A DNA stretch of 64,000 nt. It comes from Macrothele yani. Lineage: Eukaryota; Arthropoda; Arachnida; Araneae; Macrothelidae. Below are positions 19,130-30,460 of the stretch, in pieces. Within the stretch, counting starts at the first letter, position 1. Each line of letters begins with the position of its first letter. Location of the stretch: assembly GCA_039090855.1 (NCBI GenBank), contig CM077016.1, forward strand, positions 52,533,436 to 52,597,435, in the 5' to 3' direction. Under the pieces are notes generated by a model that was not told the DNA's origin, searched no databases, and saw nothing but the letters and a program-made list of their open reading frames with translations. A program made the translations under genes and the position numbers.

Positions 19130-20350
19130 ATCGTGCTTCTGTTATCGGTTTGTCCGCCTGTACCCTCGATATCTCTGCAACTATTTGTCCGATTTGAAAA
19201 ATTCTTTTCGCATTGGGAAGCTTGAAATATGCAAATGATGATCCTTTATTTCGTTTTTTTTTTACGATGTACAATTTCACCGGTAGAGGGCGTAAATGCA
19301 GATGATGTCGAATTCAAAAATATGTTTTATTCCACATATTTGCTTCTAAACATCCGATTGATTTTTTTTTTTTTTTTATCTTTCGATTCCATTTATGTCG
19401 AAGAGTATTTTAGATATAGTTACTTTTTCAAATTACGCATAGGTTTTCCGCTAGGGAGCGTAAAAGTAAATTACATTTTTCCCGATAACTCTTCTTCTAA
19501 AACTCCGATTTGAAAAATGTTTTCTTCAGCGGATACATCTCCTGATGTAAAATCTTTTGCATATAATTTCAAATTTTTCGTAAAGAATACTTTGGCCACC
19601 AGGGGGCGTAAGTCCTAATTTCCGCTTCTGTTGTATTTGCAGCAAAATATGAGCTTCTAAATTCTCGATTGAAAAAAAAAGTCGATTGTTGACCGATACT
19701 ACTCATGACAACAAACCTTTTAGGAAAATTTTCTTCTTGAAAAAATGCATGGTTTCTACGCCAGGAGGCGTAGATGTATATCTTATTTTTGTCAATATCT
19801 CTACTGCTAAGAGTACGATTTGAAAAATTCCTTCTTTGTTGGATAGTGTTTCCGATGCGAAATGTTTTTCCTATAAATTCATAGATTCAAAAATTTCAAG
19901 TAAATCATAGACTTTCCGCTATGGGGCACAAAGGTAAATTGCGTTTTCTGCGTTATTTCTGCTCCTAAAGCTCCGATTTGAAAAATTCTTCCTGTGTCGC
20001 ATACAAGACCTGATGGAAAATATTTTTCACATAATTTCTAATATTTGGTGAAAAATGGTTTAGCCACCAGGGGTCATAAGTGTTAATTTCTGCTTCTAAA
20101 GTATTTGTTGCAAAATCTGGGCTCCTGAAAACTCGACTAATTTATTTTTCTTGGACCGATACCGCTTATATGGATAAATCTTTTGAGAATATTTTCTTCC
20201 TAAAATATTGCATGGTTTTCCCACCAGGGGACATAAAGTCACATCTTATTTTTGTCGATATCTCTGTTTGTAAGAGTTCGTAAGCTCACGATTACGTTTA
20301 CAGCAATATCTAAGGGATTAAAAACCCGATTGAAAATCTTCTTTCTTTCG
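19130..20350 (+). repeat. Degenerate tandem array of about 155 bp with CTCF-like motifs
   Basis: Eight units can be anchored on a CTCCGATTTGAAAAAT-type word at about 19187, 19348, 19500, 19658, 19807, 19969, 20130 and 20318. Nearly every unit also has a CCRCCAGGGGGCGTAA-type word: 19279, 19448, 19596, 19758, 19916, 20064 and 20221. Related pieces flank transposon B (10540-10570 and 11996-12130) and lie at 29790-30050. Non-coding. Confidence 0.7.
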
Positions 20351-20369
20351 TCAGATCTATTGTTTTCCA

Positions 20370-20463
20370 TACCGGTTCCATTGACTTTGAATAGCTTTGA
20401 TAAATTTAATTTGCGTCAGACCGGATTTAAAAGACGTGCTTATTACACCCGAAAATTCGGTGT
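20370..20463 (+). repeat. Interspersed repeat R3 (empty SINE target)
   Basis: CCGGTTCCATTGACTTTGAA ... GTGCTTATTACACCCGAAAA matches 15925-15961 plus 16184-16290, where a SINE has split the same sequence. Confidence 0.65.
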
Positions 20464-20466
20464 CAT

Positions 20467-20790
20467 TTTTCTTATTATTAACTGGCAGAGGTCATTCAAA
20501 TGGCACATGTTGGTAGAGTAACTCTTTCTCTATACAAAGGTACTACTCAACATAGTCTCCATTACAAGTGATTCATTTGCGCCATCGTTGAACCCAACTC
20601 TCGAATCCTTTTTGAAAAAATTCAGGTGTGGACTATTGTACCACTTCATCACAGCCACTTTCATCTCGTGTGTGTCATCAAATCGTTGTCCCCAGAGACT
20701 GTCCTTAATCGGACCGATCAGATGAAATTCGGAGGGCGCCAGATCTGTGCTGTACGGTGGATGGAAGACCACCAGTGATGTAGTTCTGAT
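20467..20790 (-). mobile_element. Mariner fragment: 5' leader joined to C-terminal transposase
   Basis: 20467-20520 carries the leader of the mariner family in + orientation. 20772-20530 on the minus strand encodes a C-terminal piece (HPPYSTDLAPSEFHL, WGQRFDDTHEM). The third catalytic residue reads Glu in APSEF where mariners have Asp. The two parts point in opposite directions, so most of the middle was lost in a rearrangement. 20791-21263 holds nothing recognisable. Confidence 0.7.
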
Positions 20791-21263
20791 TACAAAAGTA
20801 CCTTAGCGGTGAACTGATTAGGTTAAAATGCTTTGAGAAGAAGACTCAAAGTTTTAAAAAGCATAGGGAATTCTGGTTTGCGTGTTCAGCATATTTTATA
20901 AAAGAATTATTACTAATTAGTTTTATTGAAATCGTTTAATTTGAGCATTTTTTAATAAAGGAAGAAAACGTCGTTGGTTAGTTACATGCTAAAAATATGC
21001 AGTTTTTTTTAAGTAACGCTCTCTCATTTCACACGATTACAAATGTTCAGTGTGATTGAGTCAAGGTGACTAGATGTAACTAATATAGTCACATCGAATA
21101 AATATAACTAATAATGTGACATCTATTCAATGTGACAAATAAGCCTTTATCCTAAGATTCTGAGGTAAATGGAGATATCTGTTGTGTTTTTCTGAACGAA
21201 TAAAGGAAAGGGTAGCTCAGTAAAAAATATTATTCGCACACGTAAAACTCTTATCACTTAGCC

Positions 21264-21709
21264 TTAAGGTGGTTCCACCTAAAATCTCTGCCTTATGTTT
21301 CCAATGGTAAAACTTCTTTACATATTTTCTTCGCAATTAATGTATTCCCAAGGATGAAAATTTGCATATTGATAGAACTAATTTTAAGTAATAACATGAT
21401 ATACTTAATACTTGTTAAAACATAACCATAATTATATTAAAAATCAATCATTTTTCTTTGAGTAATGTTCAGACCTGTTAATAGATGGCGCTACTTGTAC
21501 ATTAATGACATCAGTAGACAAACATATGTTGGATTGCTTAGTTATGGTTATGTTTTAGCAAGTATTAAGTATCCCATGCTGTAACTTAAAGTTAGTTTTA
21601 TCGATGTGCAAGTTTTTATCCTTGGGAATACATTAATTGCGAAGAAAATATGTAAAGAAGATTTACCATTGGAAACATAAGGCAGAGATTTTGGGTGGAA
21701 CCACCTTAA
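21264..21709. mobile_element. TTAA-flanked foldback element 1
   Basis: Begins TTAAGGTGGTTCCACC and ends GGTGGAACCACCTTAA. The inverted arms are about 180 bp and highly similar (AAATCTCTGCCTTATG and its complement, TTCCCAAGGATGAAAA and its complement). The middle contains ATAGATGGCGCTACTTGTAC. No coding capacity. TTAA may be the target duplication, which would suggest a piggyBac- or Kolobok-type driver. Confidence 0.75.
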
Positions 21710-21811
21710 TGACTGCATAGTGTCTCTCTGGAGTTTTTTTTTCTCGGAGCAATGAAATAATTTTGAGGACTACCGTTCAGACAATGGACTTTATCTTCTC
21801 TTTACACCATC

Positions 21812-21960
21812 TCGGTGGCCGAGTGGTCAGAGGTGTAAGTTTCTGGTTAGCGATCTGAATCCGCATGAAACATGGGTAGTGCGCCGCTCCTGCCCTGAAT
21901 CAAGGACGGCCAACGGAATATGGTCCCTAGTAACTCACGGTGAAGGTTAAAACAGAAACA
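21812..21960 (+). repeat. Degenerate SINE, class II tRNA-like head
   Basis: GGTGGCCGAGTGGTCAGAGG resembles a tRNA-Ser/Leu A box; a clear B box is missing. Confidence 0.4.
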
Positions 21961-21984
21961 AACAACATTCTTTTTACCTACAAT

Positions 21985-22580
21985 TGACGTGGACTACGAA
22001 AATCAAACAGAAGTCATCGCTCTTTCCACGTTTTTTCAATTTTATAAGCGAGTCACGGAAAAATTCTCATCGCCCGCAACCGGGAAGCGATCCCAGGGTC
22101 TTCCAGTTACGCGCCAGACATACTACCACTGCTCCACAGCGGCTTCGAATTCTCCAGACTCACACACGACTAACTGCCAGACCACATGGCAGGTTGCTTC
22201 TTGGAGCCCCACACAATGCTGGGGATTCACCAAAGAATCCCCAGCATTGTGGGGATTCTGTTTGATTTTCCTAATCCACGTCAATTGTGTGTATTAATTA
22301 TTCATTCGCCTCCTAGTTATTTGTTCAGTAGCTGCTTTCCATCTTTGGTGATTCCCCAGTATTGTACGGGGCTCCAAGAAGCAACCTGCCATGTGGTTTG
22401 GAAGTTAGTCGTATGTGAGTCTCGAGAATTCGAGACCGTTGTGGTGCAGTGGTAGCATGTCCGGCGCGTAACTGGAAGACCCTGGGTTCGATTCCCGGTA
22501 GTGGCCGATGAGAATTTTTTCGTGACTCACTTATAATCGTTGAAGGAGCGATGACTTCTGTTTGATTCTTTTTGCCGCTG
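21985..22580. mobile_element. Foldback element with a tRNA-like sequence in each arm
   Basis: Arms at about 21990-22234 and 22338-22580 are inverted copies. In the right arm GTGCAGTGGTAGCATG and GGGTTCGATTCCCGG form A and B boxes of a tRNA-like unit; the left arm holds the diverged mirror copy. The left arm ends in a perfect 17-bp hairpin (22212-22228/22235-22251, begins CACAATGCTGGGG). An extra inverted copy of the outermost 30 bases lies at 22257-22290. Non-coding. From 22581 to 22794 nothing else is seen. Confidence 0.7.
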
Positions 22581-22794
22581 TGTTGCGTGAGGTGTTCTAT
22601 TGTGTGATCCGACGGTTTAATCTCATCCTTGCAATACGAATATTTCGGTTATGATTGCATACAAATCATAGTATCCGTTATTTTCGAATATACGGTCATC
22701 TAAAAAACTTTTTACTCATCATCTGTAACCACCTAATTACGAAAAGTACCTTAGCCACTCTAAGCCTACAAAAATAGTATCTTAGCGCCGCTAT

Positions 22795-23778
22795 GCCGCG
22801 CTAAGGCCCTTCCAATTCCCTGGGGACCACCGACCAGCCTAATTTGCTGATCGCCTGATTTTTTGCCAAAGATGTGTGTGGTCTCGCATTGTGATAGCCA
22901 ATGTAGATCCTTTTCAGATTCTTGTTCGGCCTCTTCCTCCTTATGGCTTCTCTAAGCTTCTTCAGTGTCTCAATGGGCCGCTCGCTGGTCACGATACGGC
23001 CACGTTCCAGAAATCAAGGAGAATGACACCCCTGTCATCCCAAAAAAACAGTCACCATGACTTTCTGTGCTGATCGCTGGCTCTTGAACTTCTTAGGCCT
23101 TGGCGAAGAGGTGTTATGCCATCCCATGGATTAATTCTTCGTTTCCGGATCGTAAAGATGCACTCAAGTTTCATCCTATGTCACCAGATCGAAAAAAAAA
23201 AACGTATCTTCACTGGCTTCAAACGCTACCAACAGATCAGAGCAGACTTCCACCCATCTCTCCTTCAAATCGGGTGTAACTGCAGAGGTACCCACTTTGC
23301 ACACTTTCCCATACCCTAAGTCGTCCACCATCTTCTGTATGGTATTGTGACCACAGTCCAGTTGTGCAGCAAGCTCACGGATTGTGACTCGTCTCTCCGC
23401 ACGAATCAATTCATCCAAGATTCGTGTCAGTGATCGCAAATGATGGTCTCCCACTGCGTGGTTTGTCTTCGATGCCGGTTTCCCTTTCTTTAAACTTCTT
23501 CATCAATCAGTGCGCATTGCTCATATCAATGGTGTCATCTCCGTAAACATTCTGTAGCCTTCTGTAGATGTCGGACAGCCTGCACCCTTCTTTCCGTCAA
23601 GAACTCAATGACGACACGTTGCTTCTGCTTGGAATCCATTATTTACCTGCAATGAAGAAGAAGGGTTGCTATAGAGGAAGAGGTACTCTACCAACATGTG
23701 CAATTTGAACGCCATCTCTCAGTTATTAAAAAAGTTATGCCCACTTTTACATTACTTTCGATACAACCCTCGTATATA
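22795..23778 (-). mobile_element. Mariner, 3'-truncated
   Basis: The right end at 23730-23778 carries the TIR (GTTATGCCCACTTTTACATT) and a leader with ACTCTACCAACATGTG. The transposase starts at about 23639 on the minus strand (MDSKQKQRVVIEFLTERR), continues with ERRVTIRELAAQLDCGHN and reaches YHNARPHTSL, where the catalytic Asp usual before NARPH is missing. Frame changes and a stop lie in the first 80 codons. The left end is lost. Confidence 0.8.
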
Positions 23779-23949
23779 AGATGATGTAAGTAAAAAGATG
23801 CCCTGCTTAATTTATTAAATATTTCAGCTCTTTTATTTAATATTGGAACAGTTGGAATTTAAAATTTGAAAAGAAAAAACATTTAATGAGAACACTGTGA
23901 ACCATTCAACTCCACTAAAATTTGTCGCATGCCCACTTCGAGGCTTGTC

Positions 23950-24486
23950 GTTGTTTGGAGGTTTAACCCTTTAACGACCGTGGCTTTAAAATCTAATATC
24001 ACTCTAAATACCATAACGCCCGAAACTGTCTGTTGTTTTACTTCTTTGTTGAGCAACAACAATGGTGATTGACGGTGACTCCTGCTGATCCTTCATTTGT
24101 CGTGCAAATTTAAAGAACAACTAAGGGTAGGAAATCTGGCTCACTCTAGAAAGGCGTTTTGGGCAGCTATGGTCGTTTGTATGTACGGACGTTTTGGGCG
24201 TTATGGTCGCTAAAGGGTTAACGACCACCGTGATTGACTCGATAAGCTATAAGCAGTCGCTCGTCCCTAATTTAGGGTTAACCAAAGGTACAGAGCTGGC
24301 ACTGGGTGGTCATTAAACCCCTAAAGAACGAATGGCATCGAAGTGGGCTCGCCCTTCCTCTGGCTTCAGCGAAGAGAGAGAGCCAGTGCCTTAAGACAAA
24401 CACAACACCCATGCCTCATCGGGATTCGAACCCATCTAGGACAAAAGGTCAAAAGTCAGCTCTTAGACCACTGCGCCACCGGGTCT
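23950..24486 (-). repeat. SINE-S copy split by a piggyBac-type MITE
   Basis: The tail side lies at 23950-23966 and the rest at 24218-24486, with GGGATTCGAACCC B box near 24420 and TTAGACCACTGCGCCACC head at the right. The two parts join exactly at a TTAA. Confidence 0.75.
23967..24217. mobile_element. piggyBac-type MITE, 251 bp
   Basis: Ends CCCTTTAACGACC and GGTCGCTAAAGGG are inverted copies, flanked by TTAA (23963-23966 and 24218-24221). CCCTTT ends plus TTAA duplication are the piggyBac pattern. A second inverted pair (CCATAACGCCCGAAA and TTTTGGGCGTTATGG) lies inside. No protein. Confidence 0.85.
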
Positions 24487-24726
24487 GCAATGCTTGTCAT
24501 TAAAAGGCGAAGTAATTGTTCAAAATAGAGTCGTGTCCTTCATATTGTTTCTGTGTTCTGAAGTTATGTATTTGATGTTAAAAAATGCCCTCTTGCATAT
24601 GAAAGTACTTCCAAACATCGAAATAGCTTTTAATCCCAAATTTCTTATGTTTAGGGATTCCTCAGAGAAAAAAGTTTAAACAATTCTGTTCCAGCCTCCG
24701 ATCGAACGCAGATAATTCATACTATA

Positions 24727-26074
24727 CCGTGCAAATTAATTGAGACAAGCTATTTTATTCTCAGAATTGTAATGTGATCGCCAGTTGATGTCGAAAAACC
24801 ACGTAAACTGGTTTTATCAGTTGTGAGGTGGTGTGACTGTTAGAACTTGATAGTAAGAATGTGGTTTGACCGGTTTTAAACAGGAAATAGGCACACTTCA
24901 GCTTCAGTTGTGAGTTTTCGAGTGTAACAGGTGGATGTTAGTTTTTGCTCTCTGTGATTACGTGTTGCTTTCGTGTATTGAAAAATGGATATTTCCCCAA
25001 GGAAGCGTGCAAAAATAATTGCTTTGAAGGATCACACTTCTATGACAGTGAGAGATATCGCTTCTGCAGTTGGTGTAGGCAAATCAAGTGTATCAAGACT
25101 GCTTACGCGATACAATGCATCTGGATCATCGTCTCCAAAAAGGAGAGGTAAATGTGGAAGAAAACGAAAAACAACTCCTCGAACCGATAGATATCTAATC
25201 AGAAATAATAAAATGAATAAAAAAAAAACAAGCACTGACCTTCAAAGAGATTTATTGGCTAGTGGTTGTGATGTTAGTGATTCAACTGTACGGCGTAGGC
25301 TTCTGATAGTTGGCCGGAAGGCAAGAAGACCAACGAAAAAACAATATTTGAATGCGAAAATGAAGATAAAACGTTTAGCATAGGCCAAAAAATATAAATC
25401 ATGGACTGCTGACGACTGGAAAAAGGTAATTTTCAGTGATGAAACTCATTTATTTGTGCAGGGTTACCAAGCAAATGTCGTTAGACGAACCAACTGTGAA
25501 CCCTTAAGACCTGAGCATGGCAAACAAACTGTAAAACACCCTCTGAAGCAGATGTTAAACGGCACTGGAAGCTTAGTTACTGCTCAAGGTATGATGAATT
25601 CAGCCAAGTACGTAGAAATATTACAACGTAGGATTGTTCCATTCTTGCAAACTTTTGACGGGACATTTCAACATGACTTGGCGCCATGTCACAATTCGAA
25701 ATTGGTCAAGAATTTCATGCTGGAAAATCAAATTCATTTGCTTGATTGGCCTGGAAATTCACCAGACTTAAATCCCATAGAAAACTTGTGGAATATTTTG
25801 AAGAGACGTTTAGGTAAAATGGACTGTACAACCAAAGAACGCATGATAACGAATGCTATAAAAGTGTGGTTCCACGATTCTGAAGTCAAAAATATGTGCA
25901 CTCAATTAGTGGAGTCAATGCCAAAACGAATTCAAGAGGTCATTTCTGCTAAAGGAGGACATACTTCATACTAATACAGGTATTTATCAGTGTATATGAA
26001 GGCACAGAATGATATAAAGGCATAGTTTTGGAAAAAAGAGTGATTTTTTTCCTTTTCCCAATTAATTTGCACAG
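24727..26074 (+). mobile_element. Tc1-like transposon C, nearly intact
   Basis: Ends CCGTGCAAATTAATTG (24727) and CAATTAATTTGCACAG (26059-26074) are inverted copies flanked by TA. It contains one transposase frame with a single stop. The best-preserved transposon in the window. Confidence 0.85.
24985..25974 (+). pseudogene. Tc1-family transposase, one in-frame stop
   Basis: The frame runs 329 codons in one phase from ATG 24985 with a single TAG at 25381-25383. Residues 1-60 hold the first helix-turn-helix (VRDIASAVGVGKSSVSRLL); a basic GRKRKT hinge and a second helix-turn-helix (STVRRRLLIVGRKARR) follow. Catalytic residues are all present: VIFSDETHLF, QHDLAPCHN and SPDLNPIENLWN. A short in-frame loss of about eight residues sits before GSLVTAQGMMNS. 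The normal end GGHTSY is kept. Length is close to the usual 340-350. It is inactive only because of the stop and the small deletion. Confidence 0.88.
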
Positions 26075-26383
26075 TATAGTAAGTTCACATAATTCCATTT
26101 TATCAATGGGGTTTATGCTTTCAACGTCAACATTTCATGGATTACTGAACAGACGTATGTTTGGTTTGAGCTCATCAAATTGTTTATACCTGTCGTCAAA
26201 ATTCTTAATGAAATTGTCTAGCTAAGGAACAGAGGGAAAGAAAATTATTTGCAGACATACATCACTTTGCATAAATAAACGTGGAAAGCAATTGTGACGA
26301 AATATTTTTAACCATTGGTTTACTTTTACAAAAACACACACACACGCGTGCTTTTTTTTTTTTTTTTTACTAATCAGAAGAAA
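26075..26383. other. No gene seen; CA/T-run simple repeats
   Basis: Contains an ACACAC stretch (26334-26346) followed by an 18-base T-run. No coding or mobile signal. Confidence 0.5.
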
Positions 26384-26385
26384 TA

Positions 26386-27690
26386 CAAAGGCAGTTCCAT
26401 AAAAACTAGGAGTAATTTTTTTTGAGTCAGCAACAGTGCGAAAGGGAAACATAAACACGCAGACGACTAACTGGATTAAGGAAGTATCTACGGCAACAGT
26501 TATTAGCCGTGGCAGACCATTCTGGTTTTGTTATTGCGCAGTTGTTTAAGGTATGTCTGCATATCGCCATACAGCTATGGAGCTGAGTGATTCTGAGTTA
26601 AGAAATGAAATGCGTTGCGCGATAAAATTTTGTTATCGTTTGAGTAAAATGGCAGAAACAGTTGATTTAATGAAAAATTCTTATAAAAATAAATGTTTGG
26701 GTAAGTCAACGACTTTTAGATGGCACCATGATTTCAAAAAAGGTGTGTTTGTCGGCAGAATTCTCTCCTAGGTCTGGTCGATCTGAAAGTGCTGTTTTTG
26801 TTAATACTGTTTCGGAAATCCTGCAAGAAGATCGACGAATGACGTATGGAGACATAGCGGCGTCAACTAATATTTCAAAAATGTCGGCATTCCGCATTCT
26901 ACGCGACAAATGACCGCTGCATCGTGTGTGTTCCAGATGGGTACCTCATCACCTGACGAGAGAGCAATTGTTAGCCAGAGTTCAGGTGTGTCATGAGTAG
27001 AAACAAATGATTGCAAAGGATTCGAACTTTCTAAACACAGTAATAACTACCGATGAAACATGGGTCCACTATTTCGTCCCCATGAAGCGCGCAAAGAGTG
27101 TCTGGAAACACACAGGATCTCTTCCTCCGAAAAAAGTCCCCCGAAACCAAATCAGCTGGGAAGGAGATGACGATAATTTTCTTTAATCATAAGTGTGTAT
27201 AGTCTACCAGCATGCCGTTCCTCCACAAATAACTGTCAATGCTGAGTAACACATTTCAGTCTTGAAGAGTCTGCGACGACACATATCGATTAAGCGAACG
27301 GAACTGGTGGGCAAGTGGACCTTACAGCATGATAACGCCCGCCCACATGTGGCTGCTTGTGTTCAACAGTTTCTTACGAAATGCAATGTGGAAATCATGC
27401 CACAGCCTTCCTACAGTCCTAATTTCGCCCCGTGCGATTTCTGGTTGTTTCCAACGATGAAGGAGAAGTTCCGTAAAGCAACATTCAACCCAGATGCTGG
27501 CGTTATTCAAGCTGTACAGGAGTCGCTGAAGCAGCTTCCACAAAATGCCTTCGCCACATGCTTCGAAAAGTGGATTGAACGATGGATATCATCCGAGGGA
27601 AGATACTTTGAGAAAGAATAACTTATATTTTGCTGTACTTATATTTCCTCATTTTGTGTTATTTTACTCTCCGTTTTTCTGGAACGGCCG
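26386..27690 (+). mobile_element. Mariner with both ends, several lesions
   Basis: Ends share GTTCCATAAAAAC/GTTCCAGAAAAAC and AGTAA, flanked by TA (26384 and 27691). The transposase begins at about 26608 (MRCAIKFCYRLSKMAETV), continues in a second frame (GRSESAVFVNTVSEILQEDRR, NISKMSAFRILRDK), then has stops and shifts. The last part, 27262-27621, is intact: TLQHDNARPHVAA and SPNFAPCDFWLFP. The first catalytic Asp lies in VITTDETWVHYF at about 27050. All three acidic residues of a DD34D enzyme remain, but the frame is broken at least four times. Confidence 0.85.
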
Positions 27691-27701
27691 TAGCATATAT
27701 A

Positions 27702-29247
27702 CACTGGCGTTCAAAAATTAAGGACGAGACGGTTTTTTCGAATGTAACGTCGTGCAGAAGTGCTCCACATCGACTCAAATCATACCATAAGATCCCCAAG
27801 ATGTAAGAATATGGGACAAGTGAGCAAAACCGTCCAAACAAGGAATCCAAAGGATACAAAGGCACTTTATTGAAAAGGTATCTTCGAGCACAACTGGTCA
27901 GAAGACCGAAACCTACATGTGACAGGCGGCTGCCAAGAAAAATCCAGTCTTTAGTAGGGGATATGATCACCCCTGACTGCGTTGCAGGATTTACAACGTC
28001 TGTCCATGCTGAAGACGAGGTTGTCAAGGAGCTGTTGAGGCATCGCGGCCCATTCCTTTTGTAGCGCCAATCGCAGCTGCGGAATCGTTGCTGGCTGCTG
28101 GTGACGTGCTACCAAGCGTCTCCCGAGAAGGTCCCACACGCTTTCGATTGGATTTAGGTCCGACGACCTTGCGGGCCAATTCATGCGTTGAATATCTTCA
28201 CTCTCCAACAGCTCTGCGACAGCCACTGTACGATGAGGTGTAGCTTTGTCGTCTTTGAAGAGGAACTCAGGACCCACAGCACCTCTAAACAGACGCACGT
28301 GAGACAGGAGAACCTCGGTACAATATCGGACACCAGAGACTGAACCTCCTTGGAAGATGTGGAGGTCAGTACGGCTACCAAGCATGATACCGCCCCAAAC
28401 GAGAACTCCGCCACCTCCAAACCGGGCCCTTTCGATGATGTTGGAGGTGTGATTGCGTGTTCCCTGCCCTCTCCAGATGTGATACGTCCAGAATCGCTCG
28501 TCAGACTAAATCGGCTCTCACCCGTAAAGAGAACTCGACCCCATTGCTGATGTGTCCAGTTCTTGTGCTCCTGGCACCACAGAAACCGCCGTCTCCGATG
28601 AGCAGGCGTTAATGGCACACACCGTACTGGTCGTCGTGCAAATAGACCACCTTTGTGCAGCTTCGTGGCCACGGTAAAACGCGATAACGGACGTCCAGTT
28701 GTCTGTTGCATGTGCCTTGCGATTTCTCCCGCTGTCTGCCGTCTGTCTCTTCTCTCCTATAGGACAATATACCGGTCGTCCGCCGCCGTGGTTGCTCGTG
28801 GACGACCACTGCTAAACTCTCGGGCAGCTGTTCCTGTCGTTTGAAATGCTCTCCAAATTAGTGAAACGATGCTGTGAGCGATCCCGAACTCCTCGGCCAC
28901 ACTAGTCCCACTTCGACCTTCTTCCAACTTCCCAATGACGCGACCTCGAGTAAAATCATCCAGATGTCGTCTACTGGATTGCCTGTTGGCCATATCACAC
29001 GGTGGCAGCAACTCGACGTCGTTCAAACCGATGTACACCGTGCAATAGCGTTCACCGAATTGCTGAGCGCACACCGCCCGTGTGCTTTATACCCTTCCGA
29101 CATCCCCCCGTCATGCTGCATATATCCACATGCCCTACCGTACCGGACCCTAGTCTATCTCCTGAGTGGTCTTTCGGTCCGTTCTGACTGCTCGTTCCGC
29201 CGTTATGCTAATTTCTCCTCTTCGTCCTTAATTTTTGCACACCAGTG
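27702..29247 (-). mobile_element. Tc1-like transposon D, complete, first catalytic Asp lost
   Basis: Ends CACTGGCGTTCAAAAATTAA and TTAATTTTTGCACACCAGTG lie inside TA dinucleotides (27700 and 29248). The minus-strand transposase starts at about 28996 (MANRQSSRRHLDDFTRGRV) and ends at 27951 (DHIPY). Frames change near 28750 and 28400. The first catalytic block reads LFTGESRF, Gly replacing Asp. The second (FKDDKATPH) and third (SSDLNPIESVWD) acidic residues stay. It sits 11 bases from the preceding mariner. Confidence 0.9.
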
Positions 29248-29376
29248 TATAACAAATGAAATTCTTATTTTTTCCATGGCAAAAAAGTGTCAGCACATTG
29301 TTAAAGGTAAGCAAAAACAAGAAACTTTTGAAATTAAAAAATGTTACTATTTAGTACTTAGGATGCCTGCCTTTGG

Positions 29377-29795
29377 TTTACGCTTTCCAACCGTAGGTTG
29401 AAGAAGCGTATATGCTCCAACTTTGTCCGTCTGTCTGTCTCTCCGCACGATAACTCGCGTAAAAATGGTTCGATTTTGATGAAATATCAGTATGTGATAG
29501 GAGACAACCTGGGTAGGAACCCTATTGAAAATGGGCGAAATGAGGTCAAAGGTCAGGACATAGGAGCGGGATCCATTCCATCGCCCTTATGCGTCATAAC
29601 TTACGTAAGAATGCTTCGATTGCGACAAAACTTTATCATGTTGTTCTGAAAGTATACTGAACTGGTTCTGTTGAATATCATCGAAATGGGGTAAAATGTC
29701 AGGGAACAGGAGCGAGATTTATTCCACAGCTATTATCCTCATAACTTGACTAAAAATGCTTCGATTGCGACAAAACTTTAGTATGTTGTTCCAGC
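29377..29795 (+). repeat. 146-bp tandem array, site 1
   Basis: Starts with TTTACGCTTTCCAACCGTAGG and a CTCC...TTTGTCCGTC leader. Units are anchored at CGTAAAAATGGTTCGATT (29458), 29604 and 29750, each 146 bp apart. Truncated on the right by a CTCF-like repeat segment (29790-30050). Confidence 0.75.
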
Positions 29796-30051
29796 GATAT
29801 AAGTTACTTAAGACTATTTTACGTAAAGTCACTTTTTCAAGTTACACGTAGATTTTCCGCTAGGGAACGTAAAGGTAAATTGTGTTTTTCCCAATATCTC
29901 TGCTTCTAAAACTCCTATTTGAAACATTCTTTCTGTATCAGGTACAGCTCCTGGTGGGAAATGTTTTTCATATATTTTCGAATTTTTGGTAAAGAATTAT
30001 TTGGCCTCCAGGGGGAGTAAGAGTTAATTTCTGCTTCCGATGCATTAGGTG

Positions 30052-30460
30052 TACAAATAAGTTTTAAAGCGTTTTAAGACAACGCAACATATAATTTGAG
30101 AGAAAACAATGATACCTTTACGAATCAAAATATGCGCCTTCATTATCTATCACCTTCCGCCATTGGTCGGGCAGCTGACGGATTCCAGCCATGAAGAATA
30201 CTTCGTCGTGTGACGCGATGAAGTCGTCAACCCACTTTTGCACTTCGTCACATGTCCGGAACCGTACAGCAGACAAACCATGTTGCATCGATCGTAACAA
30301 ATGATAGTCTGAAGGGGCTATGTCGGGACTATACGCCGGGTGCTCCAAAAATTCCCTGCCAAGCGTCAATAACGTTTCCTTGACCGATTTCGCGACATGC
30401 GGCCTAGCGTTGTCGTGCAGTAATTTCACGAGGACGCAATCAATGCTGGTTGTGAACACA
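30052..30460 (-). mobile_element. Mariner C-terminal half
   Basis: The minus strand from about 30460 to 30118 encodes LLHDNARPHVAKSV, SPDIAPSDYHLLRS and WRKVIDNEGAYFDS, the second and third catalytic blocks and natural end of a DD34D mariner transposase, undamaged. An end sequence (GTGTACAAATAAGTTTTAAA) follows at about 30050-30075. The N-terminal half is missing; unrelated sequence is fused upstream. Confidence 0.8.

Noticed and set aside
22003..22297. Overlapping frames over the foldback
   Set aside because: They run through tRNA-like and palindromic DNA, so they are chance frames.
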